Positions 1-8,250 of a DNA stretch of 64,000 bases are shown here, piece after piece. Position 1 is the first letter of the stretch. Every line of letters begins with the position of its first letter. Below the pieces are notes generated by a model. That model ran no database searches and was not told the DNA's origin. It saw only the letters and a list, made by a program, of their open reading frames with translations. Location of the stretch: positions 83,194 to 147,193 of the forward strand of contig CAJTYG010000006.1 in assembly GCA_910584155.1 (NCBI GenBank). The letters run 5' to 3'. Position numbers and translations under genes: made by a program. Source of the DNA: an uncultured Christensenella sp. GTDB taxonomy: Bacteria; Bacillota; Clostridia; Christensenellales; CAG-917.

Positions 1-180
1 CAGCAGCGCACCCACGATAGGCAGAGATATTTGCTTTGCAAGCTTTCTGCGGCGCTTCTTTTCCGCCGCCTTTGCAGCCTGCTTTGCGCCCATATCGGAC
101 AGTATGCCCGTGCCGCCGTTGCTGTCGGAAGTGTCTTCGGTCACAACTTCCTCTGCTTTTTGGTTGATTTCGTCCTGCAT
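1..180 (-). CDS. N-terminal fragment of a probable membrane protein (cut by window edge)
   Basis: An open frame begins with ATG at 180 and runs off the left edge, preceded by an AGGGTG ribosome site. The 60 visible residues are a polar, acidic head (MQDEINQKAEEVV...), then a Gly-rich stretch, a strongly basic patch (KKRRRKLAK at about 41-49) and the beginning of a hydrophobic segment (ISLPIVGALL). This pattern fits a cytoplasmic tail followed by a first membrane helix. I do not recognise the family. It is separated from metA by the metA terminator, so it is probably its own transcription unit. Confidence 0.6.
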   Translation of the reverse strand, partial: MQDEINQKAEEVVTEDTSDSNGGTGILSDMGAKQAAKAAEKKRRRKLAKQISLPIVGALL

Positions 181-257
181 AATTTCACCCTTATTAAGTT
201 TTGATTGTAATAGTATAACACGAAAAGCAAAATTAGTAAATAGCGCTATCGTTTAAA

Positions 258-294
258 TATCAAAAATAAAAACGCCTCACAGCTCGTAAGGCGT
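258..294 (-). terminator. Intrinsic terminator of metA
   Basis: On the minus strand a 9-bp stem (ACGCCTTAC with GTGAGGCGT, one wobble) with a 5-nt loop is followed by TTTTTATTTTTG. The 5' arm overlaps the last codons and stop of metA, closing the smpB-metY-metA unit. Confidence 0.85.
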
Positions 295-1179
295 CACCTG
301 ATATACATAATAGTTTAGCCAATTATAAAACAGCAGATTGGCGGTAGACTTCCACTTCATATCCACGCTGTCAATATTTCCGTCCACAAAATAGTTTATG
401 GGCATATCGATATCAAGCCCTTTATTGAGGTCACGCAGATATTCGTTTTTAAGCGTATATCTGTCATATTCGCTGTGTCCCGTGAAGAAAAACGACCTGT
501 TGTCAGATGTTTTTGCAATGGCGACGCCGCCGTCCTCATACTCGGCAAGCACCTGTATTTGTCCGCACCTGCGCAACGCCTCGTCGTCTATAGCGGTATG
601 ACGGGAGTTAGGGATATAAAAAACGTCGTCCATTCCCTTTAAAAGCAAATCGTTTTGCACTACCGCATGGGCGCCGTATACGCCGAACATCTTTTTGTCG
701 AGCCCGAATTTCTTTATGCCAAACTTGTGATATAGCGCAGCCTGCGCACCCCAGCAGATATATATGGTGCTTGTCACCGAGCTTTGCGCAAAGTCCATTA
801 TTGTCGTGAGCTCTTTCCAATACTTGACGTCCTCAAACGGTATCGTTTCAACTGGTGCGCCCGTGACTATCATTCCGTCAAACTTCATCTCACACACCTC
901 GTCGAGGCTCTTATAAAACTTTTCCATATGCTCGCCCGACACGTGTGTTGCCGCATATGAGCTCGTTTTTATAAGCGTTACGTTCACCTGCAACGACGAA
1001 TTGCCCAACAGCCTGAGCAGTTGAGTTTCGGTCGTTTCCTTTGTGGGCATAAGATTGAGAATCGCAATCTCTATGGGACGTATATCCTGACGGACGGCTC
1101 TTTCGTGGTCCATCACAAAGATGTTTTCCTCTCTTAAGCCTGCAAATGCGGGTAAATCGTGCGGTATGACAATGGGCAT
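277..1179 (-). CDS. metA: Homoserine O-acetyltransferase (MetA family)
   Basis: This 300-residue protein is a full-length MetA. It transfers an acyl group to the hydroxyl of L-homoserine in the cytoplasm, the committed step to methionine. The catalytic cysteine is Cys142 (ICWGAQAAL), and His235 and Glu237 (TGHSEYDR) complete the site. Residue 111 is Glu (VETIPFE), and in this family Glu111 goes with acetyl-CoA and Gly111 with succinyl-CoA, so the product should be O-acetylhomoserine. That matches the O-acetylhomoserine sulfhydrylase encoded just upstream on the same strand. The ATG at 1179 has AAAGGAAG ahead of it. The gap to the sulfhydrylase gene holds a phased T-tract region. Confidence 0.97.
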   Translation of the reverse strand: MPIVIPHDLPAFAGLREENIFVMDHERAVRQDIRPIEIAILNLMPTKETTETQLLRLLGNSSLQVNVTLIKTSSYAATHVSGEHMEKFYKSLDEVCEMKFDGMIVTGAPVETIPFEDVKYWKELTTIMDFAQSSVTSTIYICWGAQAALYHKFGIKKFGLDKKMFGVYGAHAVVQNDLLLKGMDDVFYIPNSRHTAIDDEALRRCGQIQVLAEYEDGGVAIAKTSDNRSFFFTGHSEYDRYTLKNEYLRDLNKGLDIDMPINYFVDGNIDSVDMKWKSTANLLFYNWLNYYVYQVTPYEL

Positions 1180-1199
1180 ATTCTTCCTTTAAAACAGGC

Positions 1200-1404
1200 G
1201 TTTTTTCCTGCAATTTTGATGTATTTTTGATGTATTTTTGGCTATTTTTTGCCGTTTTTCGGGCGTTTTTCGGCTGTTTTTCGATCGTTTTTTGGCCGTT
1301 TTTTAGCTGTTTTTGGTCGTTTTTTGCATGTTTTTCGGCTGATTTTTAGCCGTTTTTTGACTATATTTCGCCTATGCTTTGCATATATTTTTGCTTATAT
1401 TTTG
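1200..1404. repeat. Phased T-tract (11-nt period) region between metY and metA
   Basis: About thirteen T5-T6 runs (A-tracts on the minus strand) follow each other at 9-12 nt, mostly 11 nt, each separated by short GC-rich words such as CGGC, GGCC or GGTC. Runs of A-tracts in phase with the DNA helix are known to bend DNA. The same region would be an unstructured A-rich leader in the metA transcript. It is not coding on the minus strand. Confidence 0.7.
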
Positions 1405-2691
1405 TTAAAAGCTGAGCTTATCGAGCGCTTGCTTTACGTCGTCGATGAGGTCGTCTGCGTTTTCTATGCCGCAAGACAGACGCACAAGGTCGGGCGAAAC
1501 GCCTGCAGCCAACAGCTCGTCGTCGCTCATCTGACGGTGAGTTGCGCTTGCGGGGTGCAGACAGCAGCTGCGTGCGTCGGCAACGTGCGTCTCAATAGCT
1601 ATGAGCTTGAGGTTTTTCATAAATTCCTCCGCATTGCTGCGACCGCCCTTTACGCCGAAGCTCACGACTCCGCACGTTCCGTTCGGACAGTATTTTTTTG
1701 CAAGCTCATAGTTTTCGTCGCCCTCGAGCGAGGGATAGACCACCCAGCTTATTCTGTCGTCAGACTTCAAAAACCTTGCCATTTTCAAGGCGTTTTGGCA
1801 GTGGCGCTCCATCCTCACGTGCAAGCTTTCAAGCCCTAAATTGAGCAAAAATGCGTTTTGCGGACTTTGTATGGAGCCAAAATCTCTCATAAGCTGCGCC
1901 GTGCATTTTGTGATAAAGGCGCCCTCTTTGCCAAAGCGCTCCGCATAAGTTATGCCGTGATAGCTTTCGTCCGGCGTGCAAAGACCGGTAAATTTGTCTG
2001 CGTGCGCAAGCCAATCGAATTTGCCCGAGTCCACTATAGCGCCGCCCACCGCTGCGCCGTGTCCGTCCATATACTTTGTCGTAGAGTGCGTCACTATGTC
2101 TGCGCCCCACTCTATAGGACGGCAATTTACAGGCGTTGCAAAGGTATTGTCGACGATAAGCGGAATTCCGTTTACGTGCGCAACCTCCGCAAAAGCCTCT
2201 ATATCAAACATGGTCAGCGCAGGATTTGCGATTGTCTCGCCGAAAATAGCCTTTGTGTTTGGGCGGATAGCCTGCTGAATCTGCTCCTTTGTGCTGTTTG
2301 GCGCAATAAAGGTAAACTCAATGCCCATCTTGCGCATTGTCACGCTAAACAGATTGAAGGTGCCGCCGTATATCGTAGACGTGGACACAACGTGGTCGCC
2401 TGCGTTTGCGATGTTGAAAACCGCATAAAAGTTTGCGGCCTGTCCCGACGAGGTAAGCATACCTGCCGTGCCGCCCTCGAGCTCGGTTATCTTTGCGGCT
2501 ACATAATCGTTTGTGGGGTTTTGCAGACGTGTATAAAAATATCCGCTCGCCTCAAGGTCGAACAGCTTTGCCATATCGCCGCTCGTATCGTATTTGAACG
2601 TGGTGCTTTGCACTATCGGAATCTGCCTCGGCTCTCCGTTTGAGGGGGTATATCCGCCCTGCACGCAAGATGTTTCGATTTTTCTTTTCAT
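1405..2691 (-). CDS. metY: O-acetylhomoserine sulfhydrylase (PLP-dependent, Cys/Met metabolism family)
   Basis: The 428-residue enzyme combines O-acetylhomoserine with sulfide (or methanethiol) to give homocysteine (or methionine) in the cytoplasm. The pyridoxal phosphate lysine is Lys206 in THSTTKYMDGHG, and Asp181 of VDNTFATP contacts the cofactor ring. Other family signatures are the YTRLQNPT region near 53-60 and the SSGQAAN stretch near 81-87. The length is usual for the family. It starts 19 bp after smpB with GAGGTATAT upstream and precedes metA, so a two-gene acetyl route to homocysteine is encoded here. Confidence 0.96.
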   Translation of the reverse strand: MKRKIETSCVQGGYTPSNGEPRQIPIVQSTTFKYDTSGDMAKLFDLEASGYFYTRLQNPTNDYVAAKITELEGGTAGMLTSSGQAANFYAVFNIANAGDHVVSTSTIYGGTFNLFSVTMRKMGIEFTFIAPNSTKEQIQQAIRPNTKAIFGETIANPALTMFDIEAFAEVAHVNGIPLIVDNTFATPVNCRPIEWGADIVTHSTTKYMDGHGAAVGGAIVDSGKFDWLAHADKFTGLCTPDESYHGITYAERFGKEGAFITKCTAQLMRDFGSIQSPQNAFLLNLGLESLHVRMERHCQNALKMARFLKSDDRISWVVYPSLEGDENYELAKKYCPNGTCGVVSFGVKGGRSNAEEFMKNLKLIAIETHVADARSCCLHPASATHRQMSDDELLAAGVSPDLVRLSCGIENADDLIDDVKQALDKLSF

Positions 2692-2710
2692 ATATACCTC
2701 TTAACTGCGC

Positions 2711-3166
2711 TCATTTTGTGTTGTATTCTTTGAGCACACGCTGTAGATTGCGGTTGTTTTCCTTTTCCTTTATTGCGGCACGCTTGTCGTGCAGCTCCTT
2801 GCCTCTGCAAAGCCCGAGCTCTACCTTCACGAGCGCATCTTTAAAATAAACTCTCAGCGGAATGAGCGTAAAGCCCTTTTGTTCCACCTTACCTCTGAGC
2901 TTGTTTATTTCCGCACGGTTTAGCAGCAGCTTGCGTGTGCGCCTTGCGTCCACGTTGAAATAGCTGCCCATTTTGTAGGGCGAAACATGCATACCTATCA
3001 AAAACGCCTCTCCGTTTTTTATTATGACAAAGCTGTCACGCAAATTGAGCGCACCCTGTCTGATAGATTTGACCTCGCTGCCGACAAGCACAATGCCTGC
3101 CTCGTAGGTGTCCTCCACAAAATAATCGTGAAAAGCCTTTTTATTTGTCGCAACAGTTTTTTCCAT
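2711..3166 (-). CDS. smpB: SsrA-binding protein SmpB
   Basis: SmpB binds tmRNA and brings it to stalled ribosomes for trans-translation. The 151-residue protein has the usual length and the family hallmarks: KAFHDYFVEDTYEAGIVL near the N-terminus, GSEVKSIRQG, the LLLNRAEINKL stretch, and the basic C-terminal tail that folds into the mRNA channel. AAAGGA precedes the ATG. The tmRNA gene itself is not visible in this window. It lies downstream of the secG terminator and directly before metY. Confidence 0.97.
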   Translation of the reverse strand: MEKTVATNKKAFHDYFVEDTYEAGIVLVGSEVKSIRQGALNLRDSFVIIKNGEAFLIGMHVSPYKMGSYFNVDARRTRKLLLNRAEINKLRGKVEQKGFTLIPLRVYFKDALVKVELGLCRGKELHDKRAAIKEKENNRNLQRVLKEYNTK

Positions 3167-3186
3167 ATTCCGTCATATCCTTTCGG

Positions 3187-3219
3187 TTTTAAAAACGGCT
3201 CGCATTTTGTGCGAGCCGT
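3187..3219 (-). terminator. Intrinsic terminator after secG
   Basis: A perfect 10-bp stem ACGGCTCGCA/TGCGAGCCGT with a 5-nt loop (3195-3219) is followed on the minus strand by TTTTTAAAAC. It separates secG from smpB, which starts about 20 bp further on. Confidence 0.85.
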
Positions 3220-3241
3220 AGCAAAATCCAAGTCGTGCAAA

Positions 3242-3550
3242 TCAGTCTATTGCCACACCGAATACCATACAAATTATTGCACATACGATGATAAAAGCAA
3301 ACAGCCCGAAGGTAATTTTCTTTAAAACGCCCTCTCTGTCCTTCTTTTTATTTTTGCCGTAGTAGGTATCGGAAGCACCCGAAATAACGCCTACGTTGTC
3401 GTTTGTGCCCTTTTGCATCATTATCACGACGATGATTGCAATACAGGCAATGGTCATCAGTATTGCAAACGCCATCAAAACTTGCTGTCTTACGCCGTAG
3501 TCCAAGCCGAGATTTGCGGCGAGGAGTGCGAAGTTCATAGTATCAAGCAT
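3242..3550 (-). CDS. secG: Preprotein translocase subunit SecG
   Basis: SecG is the small two-helix subunit of the SecYEG export channel. The protein of 102 residues has two hydrophobic segments (about 22-44 and 76-98) joined by a polar loop containing the family motif MMQKGTNDN. I start at the ATG at 3550 because GGAGGG stands 7 nt ahead of it; the open frame continues upstream to 3592 but without a ribosome site. The gene has its own promoter and its own terminator. Confidence 0.92.
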   Translation of the reverse strand: MLDTMNFALLAANLGLDYGVRQQVLMAFAILMTIACIAIIVVIMMQKGTNDNVGVISGASDTYYGKNKKKDREGVLKKITFGLFAFIIVCAIICMVFGVAID

Positions 3551-3576
3551 AAAGCCCTCCAAAAATGTACTTTGTG

Positions 3577-3605
3577 ATTTTAGCATACGCAAGCGCTTTT
3601 TGCAA
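3577..3605 (-). promoter_or_regulatory. Sigma-A type promoter of secG
   Basis: TTGCAA and TAAAAT boxes on the minus strand are separated by 17 nt, about 27 bp upstream of the secG start codon. Confidence 0.6.
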
Positions 3606-3702
3606 GCGTTTTTATAATAAATGTCAATTTATATATTTTATACAGCAATAAAGTGTCATCTGAGGATACTTGCGCATATATTGAAAAAAATGCGGAGGCC
3701 AT

Positions 3703-4182
3703 ATGGAAATAACCAAATTTGCAAGCGATTTGCCCTATCCAACCATAGAAGTCAGCGGAAATCTTGCACAGTCAAAGCTGCTTATGCCAAGCTATAGCGG
3801 CACCTGCGGCGAGCTGACTGCCGTGTTGACGTACTGCTTTCAGAATTATGTCACCAAGCGTCCCGATATCGCAAATGCGATGATGGGCGTTGCAAAGTGC
3901 GAAATGCACCATCACAAGCTGCTTGGCGACGCTATTTTTAAGCTCGGGGGCTATCCCGTAATGGGCGCACGCACCTACTGGAACGGAAGCTATGTCAACT
4001 ACACCCTCGATCCGAGGAAATACCTGCAGCAAAACATAGTCGCCGAAGAGAGCGCAATCTTAAATTATGAGCGCACTATACTCAATCTCAGCGACGAATG
4101 TGTGAAAATGCTGCTTGAGCGTATCATTCTCGACGAAGAAGTTCATATACAGATTTTCAAAGAGCTTTTAAAAGATTTGTAA
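3703..4182 (+). CDS. Ferritin-like di-iron protein
   Basis: The 159-residue protein has the spacing of metal ligands expected of a four-helix ferritin-like fold: Glu in GELTAVLTY, then EMHHHKLLGD, then AEESAILNYERT, then DEEVHIQIFKELL. Such EXXH pairs bind two iron or manganese atoms, as in rubrerythrins, ferritins and manganese catalase-like proteins; there is no rubredoxin or heme-ligand domain. A role in peroxide or iron handling is inferred. GGAGG lies 6 nt before the ATG. It is convergent with the phosphatase gene, sharing a bidirectional terminator. Confidence 0.8.
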   Translation: MEITKFASDLPYPTIEVSGNLAQSKLLMPSYSGTCGELTAVLTYCFQNYVTKRPDIANAMMGVAKCEMHHHKLLGDAIFKLGGYPVMGARTYWNGSYVNYTLDPRKYLQQNIVAEESAILNYERTILNLSDECVKMLLERIILDEEVHIQIFKELLKDL

Positions 4183-4203
4183 ACAAAAACTGCATTTTAT
4201 CAT

Positions 4204-4235
4204 ACAAAAACAGGCGTTTAAACGCCTGTTTTTGT
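4204..4235. terminator. Bidirectional terminator between convergent genes
   Basis: A 32-bp perfect palindrome centred on TTTAAA, with A-rich and T-rich ends on both strands (ACAAAAACAGGCG / CGCCTGTTTTTGT), serves both the ferritin-like gene and the minus-strand phosphatase gene, whose stop lies inside it. Confidence 0.85.
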
Positions 4236-4667
4236 GATATAACTCAAAATCATAGGCAATGCCTTTTCTATCAATTCATACGTATCTTCATACGCTTTAA
4301 GCCCTTTCCCGTAAGGGTCGTCTACCTCGCAGCCGATGATATCGCAAAGCGGCAAAATATTGCAACTATCGGAACACATATTTTTGAGATACTCGCACTG
4401 CTCCAAGGTCATCGTAAACACGACGTCGCTTGTCTTTAATAATTGCACTTCGCAGGGCTTTGAAATTTTATCCCCGTCAAACTCTATTCCGTGCGCTCTC
4501 AAAACCTCTTTTGCGTAAGAAGCCATAGGCTTTGTATGTCTCATAGTGCCTGCGCTGTCCACGCATACATTTTCAACGCCTTTTTCGTTGAGATAGTGCT
4601 TTAGCGCATACTCGAACATAGGGCTGCGGCAGGTGTTGCCCGTGCAGACAAACAGCACATTATACAC
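4218..4667 (-). CDS. ywlE: Low-molecular-weight protein phosphatase, probably protein-arginine phosphatase
   Basis: The N-terminal P-loop is CTGNTCRS (nucleophile Cys8, Arg14) and the general acid Asp lies in DDPYG near residue 116, so the catalytic set is complete. The Thr within the P-loop (CTGNTCR) is the residue that separates arginine phosphatases such as YwlE from tyrosine phosphatases. In Bacillus ywlE lies next to ywlC, and here too the sua5/ywlC homologue overlaps it by 8 bp. Its expected job is to remove phosphate from arginine residues marked by McsB; mcsB is not in the window. Confidence 0.85.
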   Translation of the reverse strand: MYNVLFVCTGNTCRSPMFEYALKHYLNEKGVENVCVDSAGTMRHTKPMASYAKEVLRAHGIEFDGDKISKPCEVQLLKTSDVVFTMTLEQCEYLKNMCSDSCNILPLCDIIGCEVDDPYGKGLKAYEDTYELIEKALPMILSYITKTGV

Positions 4668-5643
4668 GCTTGCCTCCTGCGGCTTTTTCCACCCTGTTCA
4701 TCACAGAAGCCTCCAAGCCGCCGCCGTGCAGCTCCTCGATTATAATAAAATCGTACTGCTTTTCGGCAAGATGCAAGGCGTTGTAAATGTTGTGAGTATA
4801 GTCCTCGGCGGTTATTCCAAGCGATATCTGTTCTCTGTCCACGACCTTATCTCTGTAAATATCCCTTGCGACGATCACGGGGCGCCTGCCCATCTTTATA
4901 AGCTCGTCGTATTTGGCAACGGCGCTTTCTATGCTCACGGCGCAGACGGTTTCCACAACGGGCGCATAGTGAGTATATTTCATTCCGGGCGCCTTTGCTA
5001 TCTTTATCACCCTGCCGTTTACGCTGACCTCACCAAGCACATCGAGCAGCATTTCGGCAGTGACGGCGCCCGGTCTTAAAATAGTGGGCGTATCGGACGT
5101 CAAATCAAGCACGGTGCTCTCAATGCCTACACGGCACTCGCCGCCGTCCATAATGACTGCGACCTCGCCCTTGAGGTCCTCGTATACGTGCATTGCGGAC
5201 GTAGGCGATATGTGCTTTGACCTGTTTGCCGACGGCGCCGCAAGCGGACGTGAAGCGGCTATGAGCGCACGGGCGTATTCGTTGTCGGGCATACGCACCC
5301 CGACGGTCTCGCCGCCTGCCGTCACGGCGTAGGGTATCTTATCGCTCTTTTTGAGTATGACCGTCAAAGGACCGGGCATATACAGCTCGGCGAGCTTATA
5401 AAACACATCGGGCACGTCTACGGCTATTTCGTCAACCTCTTTGAGCGAGGATATATGTACGATGAGCGGATTGTCCTGCGGTCTGCCCTTCGCCTTGAAT
5501 ATCTTTGCGACTGCGTGCTCGTCAAAAGCGTTTGCTCCAAGCCCATAAACGGTTTCCGTTGGAAAAACAACAAGCTCGCCCCGCAAAATAAGCGAGGCGC
5601 ACTCATCGATACAGTCTTTTGCTTTTTTTATTTGAGTTATCAT
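4660..5643 (-). CDS. tsaC: Threonylcarbamoyl-AMP synthase (Sua5/YwlC type)
   Basis: This 327-residue protein makes threonylcarbamoyl-AMP from threonine, bicarbonate and ATP for the t6A modification of tRNA. The YrdC domain covers about residues 10-205, with the KGRPQDNPL motif, VGVRMPDN, APSANRS and the GIESTVLDL signature. A C-terminal Sua5 domain follows (about 235-327, with the YTHYAP linker). The two-domain length marks it as Sua5 rather than the shorter TsaC. It begins one nucleotide inside the stop of the upstream lipoprotein gene and overlaps the phosphatase gene, implying translational coupling. Confidence 0.96.
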   Translation of the reverse strand: MITQIKKAKDCIDECASLILRGELVVFPTETVYGLGANAFDEHAVAKIFKAKGRPQDNPLIVHISSLKEVDEIAVDVPDVFYKLAELYMPGPLTVILKKSDKIPYAVTAGGETVGVRMPDNEYARALIAASRPLAAPSANRSKHISPTSAMHVYEDLKGEVAVIMDGGECRVGIESTVLDLTSDTPTILRPGAVTAEMLLDVLGEVSVNGRVIKIAKAPGMKYTHYAPVVETVCAVSIESAVAKYDELIKMGRRPVIVARDIYRDKVVDREQISLGITAEDYTHNIYNALHLAEKQYDFIIIEELHGGGLEASVMNRVEKAAGGKRV

Positions 5644-7529
5644 TATATCAGCCTGTAAACCGTATACGAAACGTTGTTGCCGTTTGTGACTTCTTCAAAC
5701 ATAAACACGTCGCTCGGCGAGCTGTTTGAAGCATACAACAAACTGCTCTTGCCCGTTATGAAAGCGGGCATAACGACGTTTGCGCCCACGTTAGGATTGA
5801 AATTTTTGATGCCGAAATAGTCGGTGCCGTCACGGGTTTCCTTAAACACATAGCAGCCTATCTTGTAAGCCGAAGCGGACGACATATCGCCGAGCGGCAT
5901 CGAGCCGTCCGACATTCTGGTTATCTCCACTCCGTCGACACCAACGAGCACTCGTACCGTCTTTTTGGTGTCCTCGTCATAACGCTCGCCTATGGTATAT
6001 GCGCCTCTGAAGGCGGCAAGCGATTTGTATTTGAATTCAATCACTTCTTCGCCCTTTATGTTGAATGCGCCGTACAAAGCTTCGTCGTCGTCATCGGGAT
6101 CGACTATGCCCGCTATAATCATATTGTTTGAAAGCTCCTGCTGAATGACCGTAGTTCTGTCGTTGTGCCCCACAAGCTTTCCGTTTCCGTCAAAAATATT
6201 TATCTCGCTCGGCTGAAGCGGCACGTAAAAATAGCCGTCCACCTTTGTCATAACGAGGTCGAAAACACCGACCTTATCCTTTTTCTGATCCTTGATAGTT
6301 ATGCCGAAGTTGCCGGTCAGCGACATCACTACGTTGAGGTCATCGTCCAAAATGTACTGATCGTAAAAGCCGACCTTTTTCTCGCCCTCTATAAACAGAC
6401 CGTAGCTTACATATATGAAGCCGTCGTTAAGATAGGACGATGTATCGATGCCGCTCTTTGCAGCGCCGTAATAGTTGTTTGTCATTTTGACAAAGATTTT
6501 GTCGTCGTTTGCCTTGTATTCTTCAAGTCTGTCGTTGTCGGGCGTATAGATGTGCTGCTGCACCATCCAATATTTGCTGCCGTCCGTGTAGTCATACTCG
6601 TCCTTTTCGCCCACGGTCCAAGCCTCGTACATAAAGAATTTGCCCTTGCCCACGTACGTCAATTCTTTTTCGTAGTTTTCGTGTCCGTCGTTGACAAGCG
6701 TGCCGTTTGTAGTAGACGTGACGTTTTGAGGGTCTGATGAGCTTTCGGGGATAAGATACACACGGTCGCCTCCGACCTTGTTACCTACGACGCTCACATA
6801 TTTTTTGTCAAAGCCGTTGACATAGCCGAGCGCATTGTCGTTGTTTTCGATACGGCATACGAGCTTGCCTCTGCTGTCGATGTCGCCGTCATATGTCGGA
6901 CGGTATATCGTCGTATATCCGCTTCTTCCGCCAAGCCTGTCGTAGTTATAGTGCACGGCGATGAGCCCGTCATCCAGAATTCTGATGATATTGTCTATAT
7001 TTACGTTTGAAATGCTGTCGCTGACAGATTTGCTGCCGAGTTTCACTCTTGATATGACCGTATTTCCGTTTATATCGAAGGCGCCCACGTCGTTGTTTTT
7101 AAACTTACATACGATAAGATTGCCTTTTATCCTCAATGCGGAAATGCCCATCCAATCGGGGAAAACCATTCCCTCCATCAAGCCCGTGTAATACACTCTG
7201 CTGTCGCCGCATTTTACGATGGACAGATTGCCGTCCTTTGACACTACAAATGCGTCAAGGCTCTTGATATAGCCCACGTCGCTGTTTAGCGACGACGACT
7301 GCGAGGAGCTGCTGACTGAGCTTGTGTATATCTTCCAGCCAACAGGCAAGGTAAACTCTTCCTTATAGTCGGAAAACTCTTTTTCGCTGCTCTGACTTTT
7401 AAAGATGTCGTTTATCGTGACCTTGTTTTTGTTGCGATTGCACGCAAAAAGCGTAAATGCCGACGCAAATACGACTGTCAAAACCGCAAAAACTGCAATA
7501 AGCTTTGCAAATAAACGTGTGTGTTTCAT
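5643..7529 (-). CDS. Large lipoprotein of unknown function, probable beta-propeller
   Basis: A 628-residue secreted lipoprotein: basic start, hydrophobic stretch 9-27 and a lipobox LFAC with Cys30, followed by a Ser-rich linker. The mature part has recurring blocks of the kind KDGNLSIVKCGD, FDINGNTVIS and FNIKGEEVIEFKYKSLAAF, reminiscent of WG or propeller blades, so a beta-propeller is inferred. I do not recognise a family. It is locked between recO (ATGA overlap) and sua5 (TAATG overlap), so it is co-translated with them, although nothing ties it to DNA repair or tRNA modification. Confidence 0.75.
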   Translation of the reverse strand: MKHTRLFAKLIAVFAVLTVVFASAFTLFACNRNKNKVTINDIFKSQSSEKEFSDYKEEFTLPVGWKIYTSSVSSSSQSSSLNSDVGYIKSLDAFVVSKDGNLSIVKCGDSRVYYTGLMEGMVFPDWMGISALRIKGNLIVCKFKNNDVGAFDINGNTVISRVKLGSKSVSDSISNVNIDNIIRILDDGLIAVHYNYDRLGGRSGYTTIYRPTYDGDIDSRGKLVCRIENNDNALGYVNGFDKKYVSVVGNKVGGDRVYLIPESSSDPQNVTSTTNGTLVNDGHENYEKELTYVGKGKFFMYEAWTVGEKDEYDYTDGSKYWMVQQHIYTPDNDRLEEYKANDDKIFVKMTNNYYGAAKSGIDTSSYLNDGFIYVSYGLFIEGEKKVGFYDQYILDDDLNVVMSLTGNFGITIKDQKKDKVGVFDLVMTKVDGYFYVPLQPSEINIFDGNGKLVGHNDRTTVIQQELSNNMIIAGIVDPDDDDEALYGAFNIKGEEVIEFKYKSLAAFRGAYTIGERYDEDTKKTVRVLVGVDGVEITRMSDGSMPLGDMSSASAYKIGCYVFKETRDGTDYFGIKNFNPNVGANVVMPAFITGKSSLLYASNSSPSDVFMFEEVTNGNNVSYTVYRLI

Positions 7530-8233
7530 ATCAACTCCGTAAAGTAGCGAGTGTTTATTTTCACTCCCAACATTCTATATACCAAATTTGCAAGCAGAAT
7601 ATTTGCCTGCGCCCTCAAAGTGTGCGGCGTGTTCTCGTCCGTGCCGCTTATGTATGCTCTGTAGGCATTTTCGATAACGATATCCTCAAAGCCTCTGCAA
7701 TGCTTGCATACCACCCCGTCCTTATCGCTGAAATATGCTGTGTCCTCTATATCGCATTTGCATACGTTGCAATGTGCAAAATCGAGGTCAAGCCCCGTTA
7801 TGCTAAGCACGCCCGTGAGAAATTCCGTCACAATTCTGTCCGCACTCTTTTGAGCGTTGTAGGCAAGCTCGCCGAGCGTCCTCACTGCGTGCATAAATAT
7901 CTGCGGATCCGCCTCTCCCGACAGCTTATCCAGCGCATCGAGCACAGCAAAGCCCGCATAATATCTTTCTATATCAGCCGTTATCGCCGAAAAGCTTTCT
8001 ATCTGCTCACACTCGGTTATGACGTATTTGCCGTTTCTGCCGTTCAGCACGTATTCGCCGAAGTTGAACGGCTCTGCCGAGTAGCGCAGCTTTGCCTTTG
8101 GCTTGAGACAGCCCCTCGCCGTTGCAGTAAGTCTGCCCAAATCAACGCTTATAAGAGTGACAATCATATCACTCTCTCTATAGGGCACCGCCCTCACGAC
8201 AATGGCTTTTGTTTTTATAGGTTCGGCTTGCAT
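7526..8233 (-). CDS. recO: DNA repair protein RecO
   Basis: RecO loads RecA at gaps together with RecR. The 235-residue protein begins with MQAEPIKTKAIVVRAVPYRESDMIV, the OB-fold start of the family, and contains the GCLKPKAKL stretch and a four-Cys zinc site (CNVCKCD near 163 and CKHC about 20 residues later). The frame is open to 8341, but the upstream part encodes yqzL in another frame, so the ATG at 8233 is chosen. No clear ribosome site is seen, and the start lies in a hairpin, suggesting coupling to yqzL translation. Confidence 0.93.
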   Translation of the reverse strand: MQAEPIKTKAIVVRAVPYRESDMIVTLISVDLGRLTATARGCLKPKAKLRYSAEPFNFGEYVLNGRNGKYVITECEQIESFSAITADIERYYAGFAVLDALDKLSGEADPQIFMHAVRTLGELAYNAQKSADRIVTEFLTGVLSITGLDLDFAHCNVCKCDIEDTAYFSDKDGVVCKHCRGFEDIVIENAYRAYISGTDENTPHTLRAQANILLANLVYRMLGVKINTRYFTELI

Positions 8234-8245
8234 TTTTCTGCAAGC
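8226..8245 (-). promoter_or_regulatory. Hairpin enclosing the recO start codon
   Basis: GCTTGCA and TGCAAGC form a perfect 7-bp stem around a 6-nt loop in the transcript, and the recO ATG lies in its 3' arm. The yqzL stop is 6 nt upstream, so a ribosome finishing yqzL would open it. Confidence 0.45.
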
Positions 8246-8250
8246 AAATT

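Noticed and set aside
1180..1404. SAM riboswitch or T-box before metA
   Set aside because: No conserved T-box sequence, SAM-I core or terminator/antiterminator pair is seen; the region is simple T-tract repeats.
1249..1839. Plus-strand open frame beginning with Phe-Gly-Arg-Phe-like repeats
   Set aside because: It is the T-tract repeat read in the sense of no gene, then the antisense of metY; no ribosome site.
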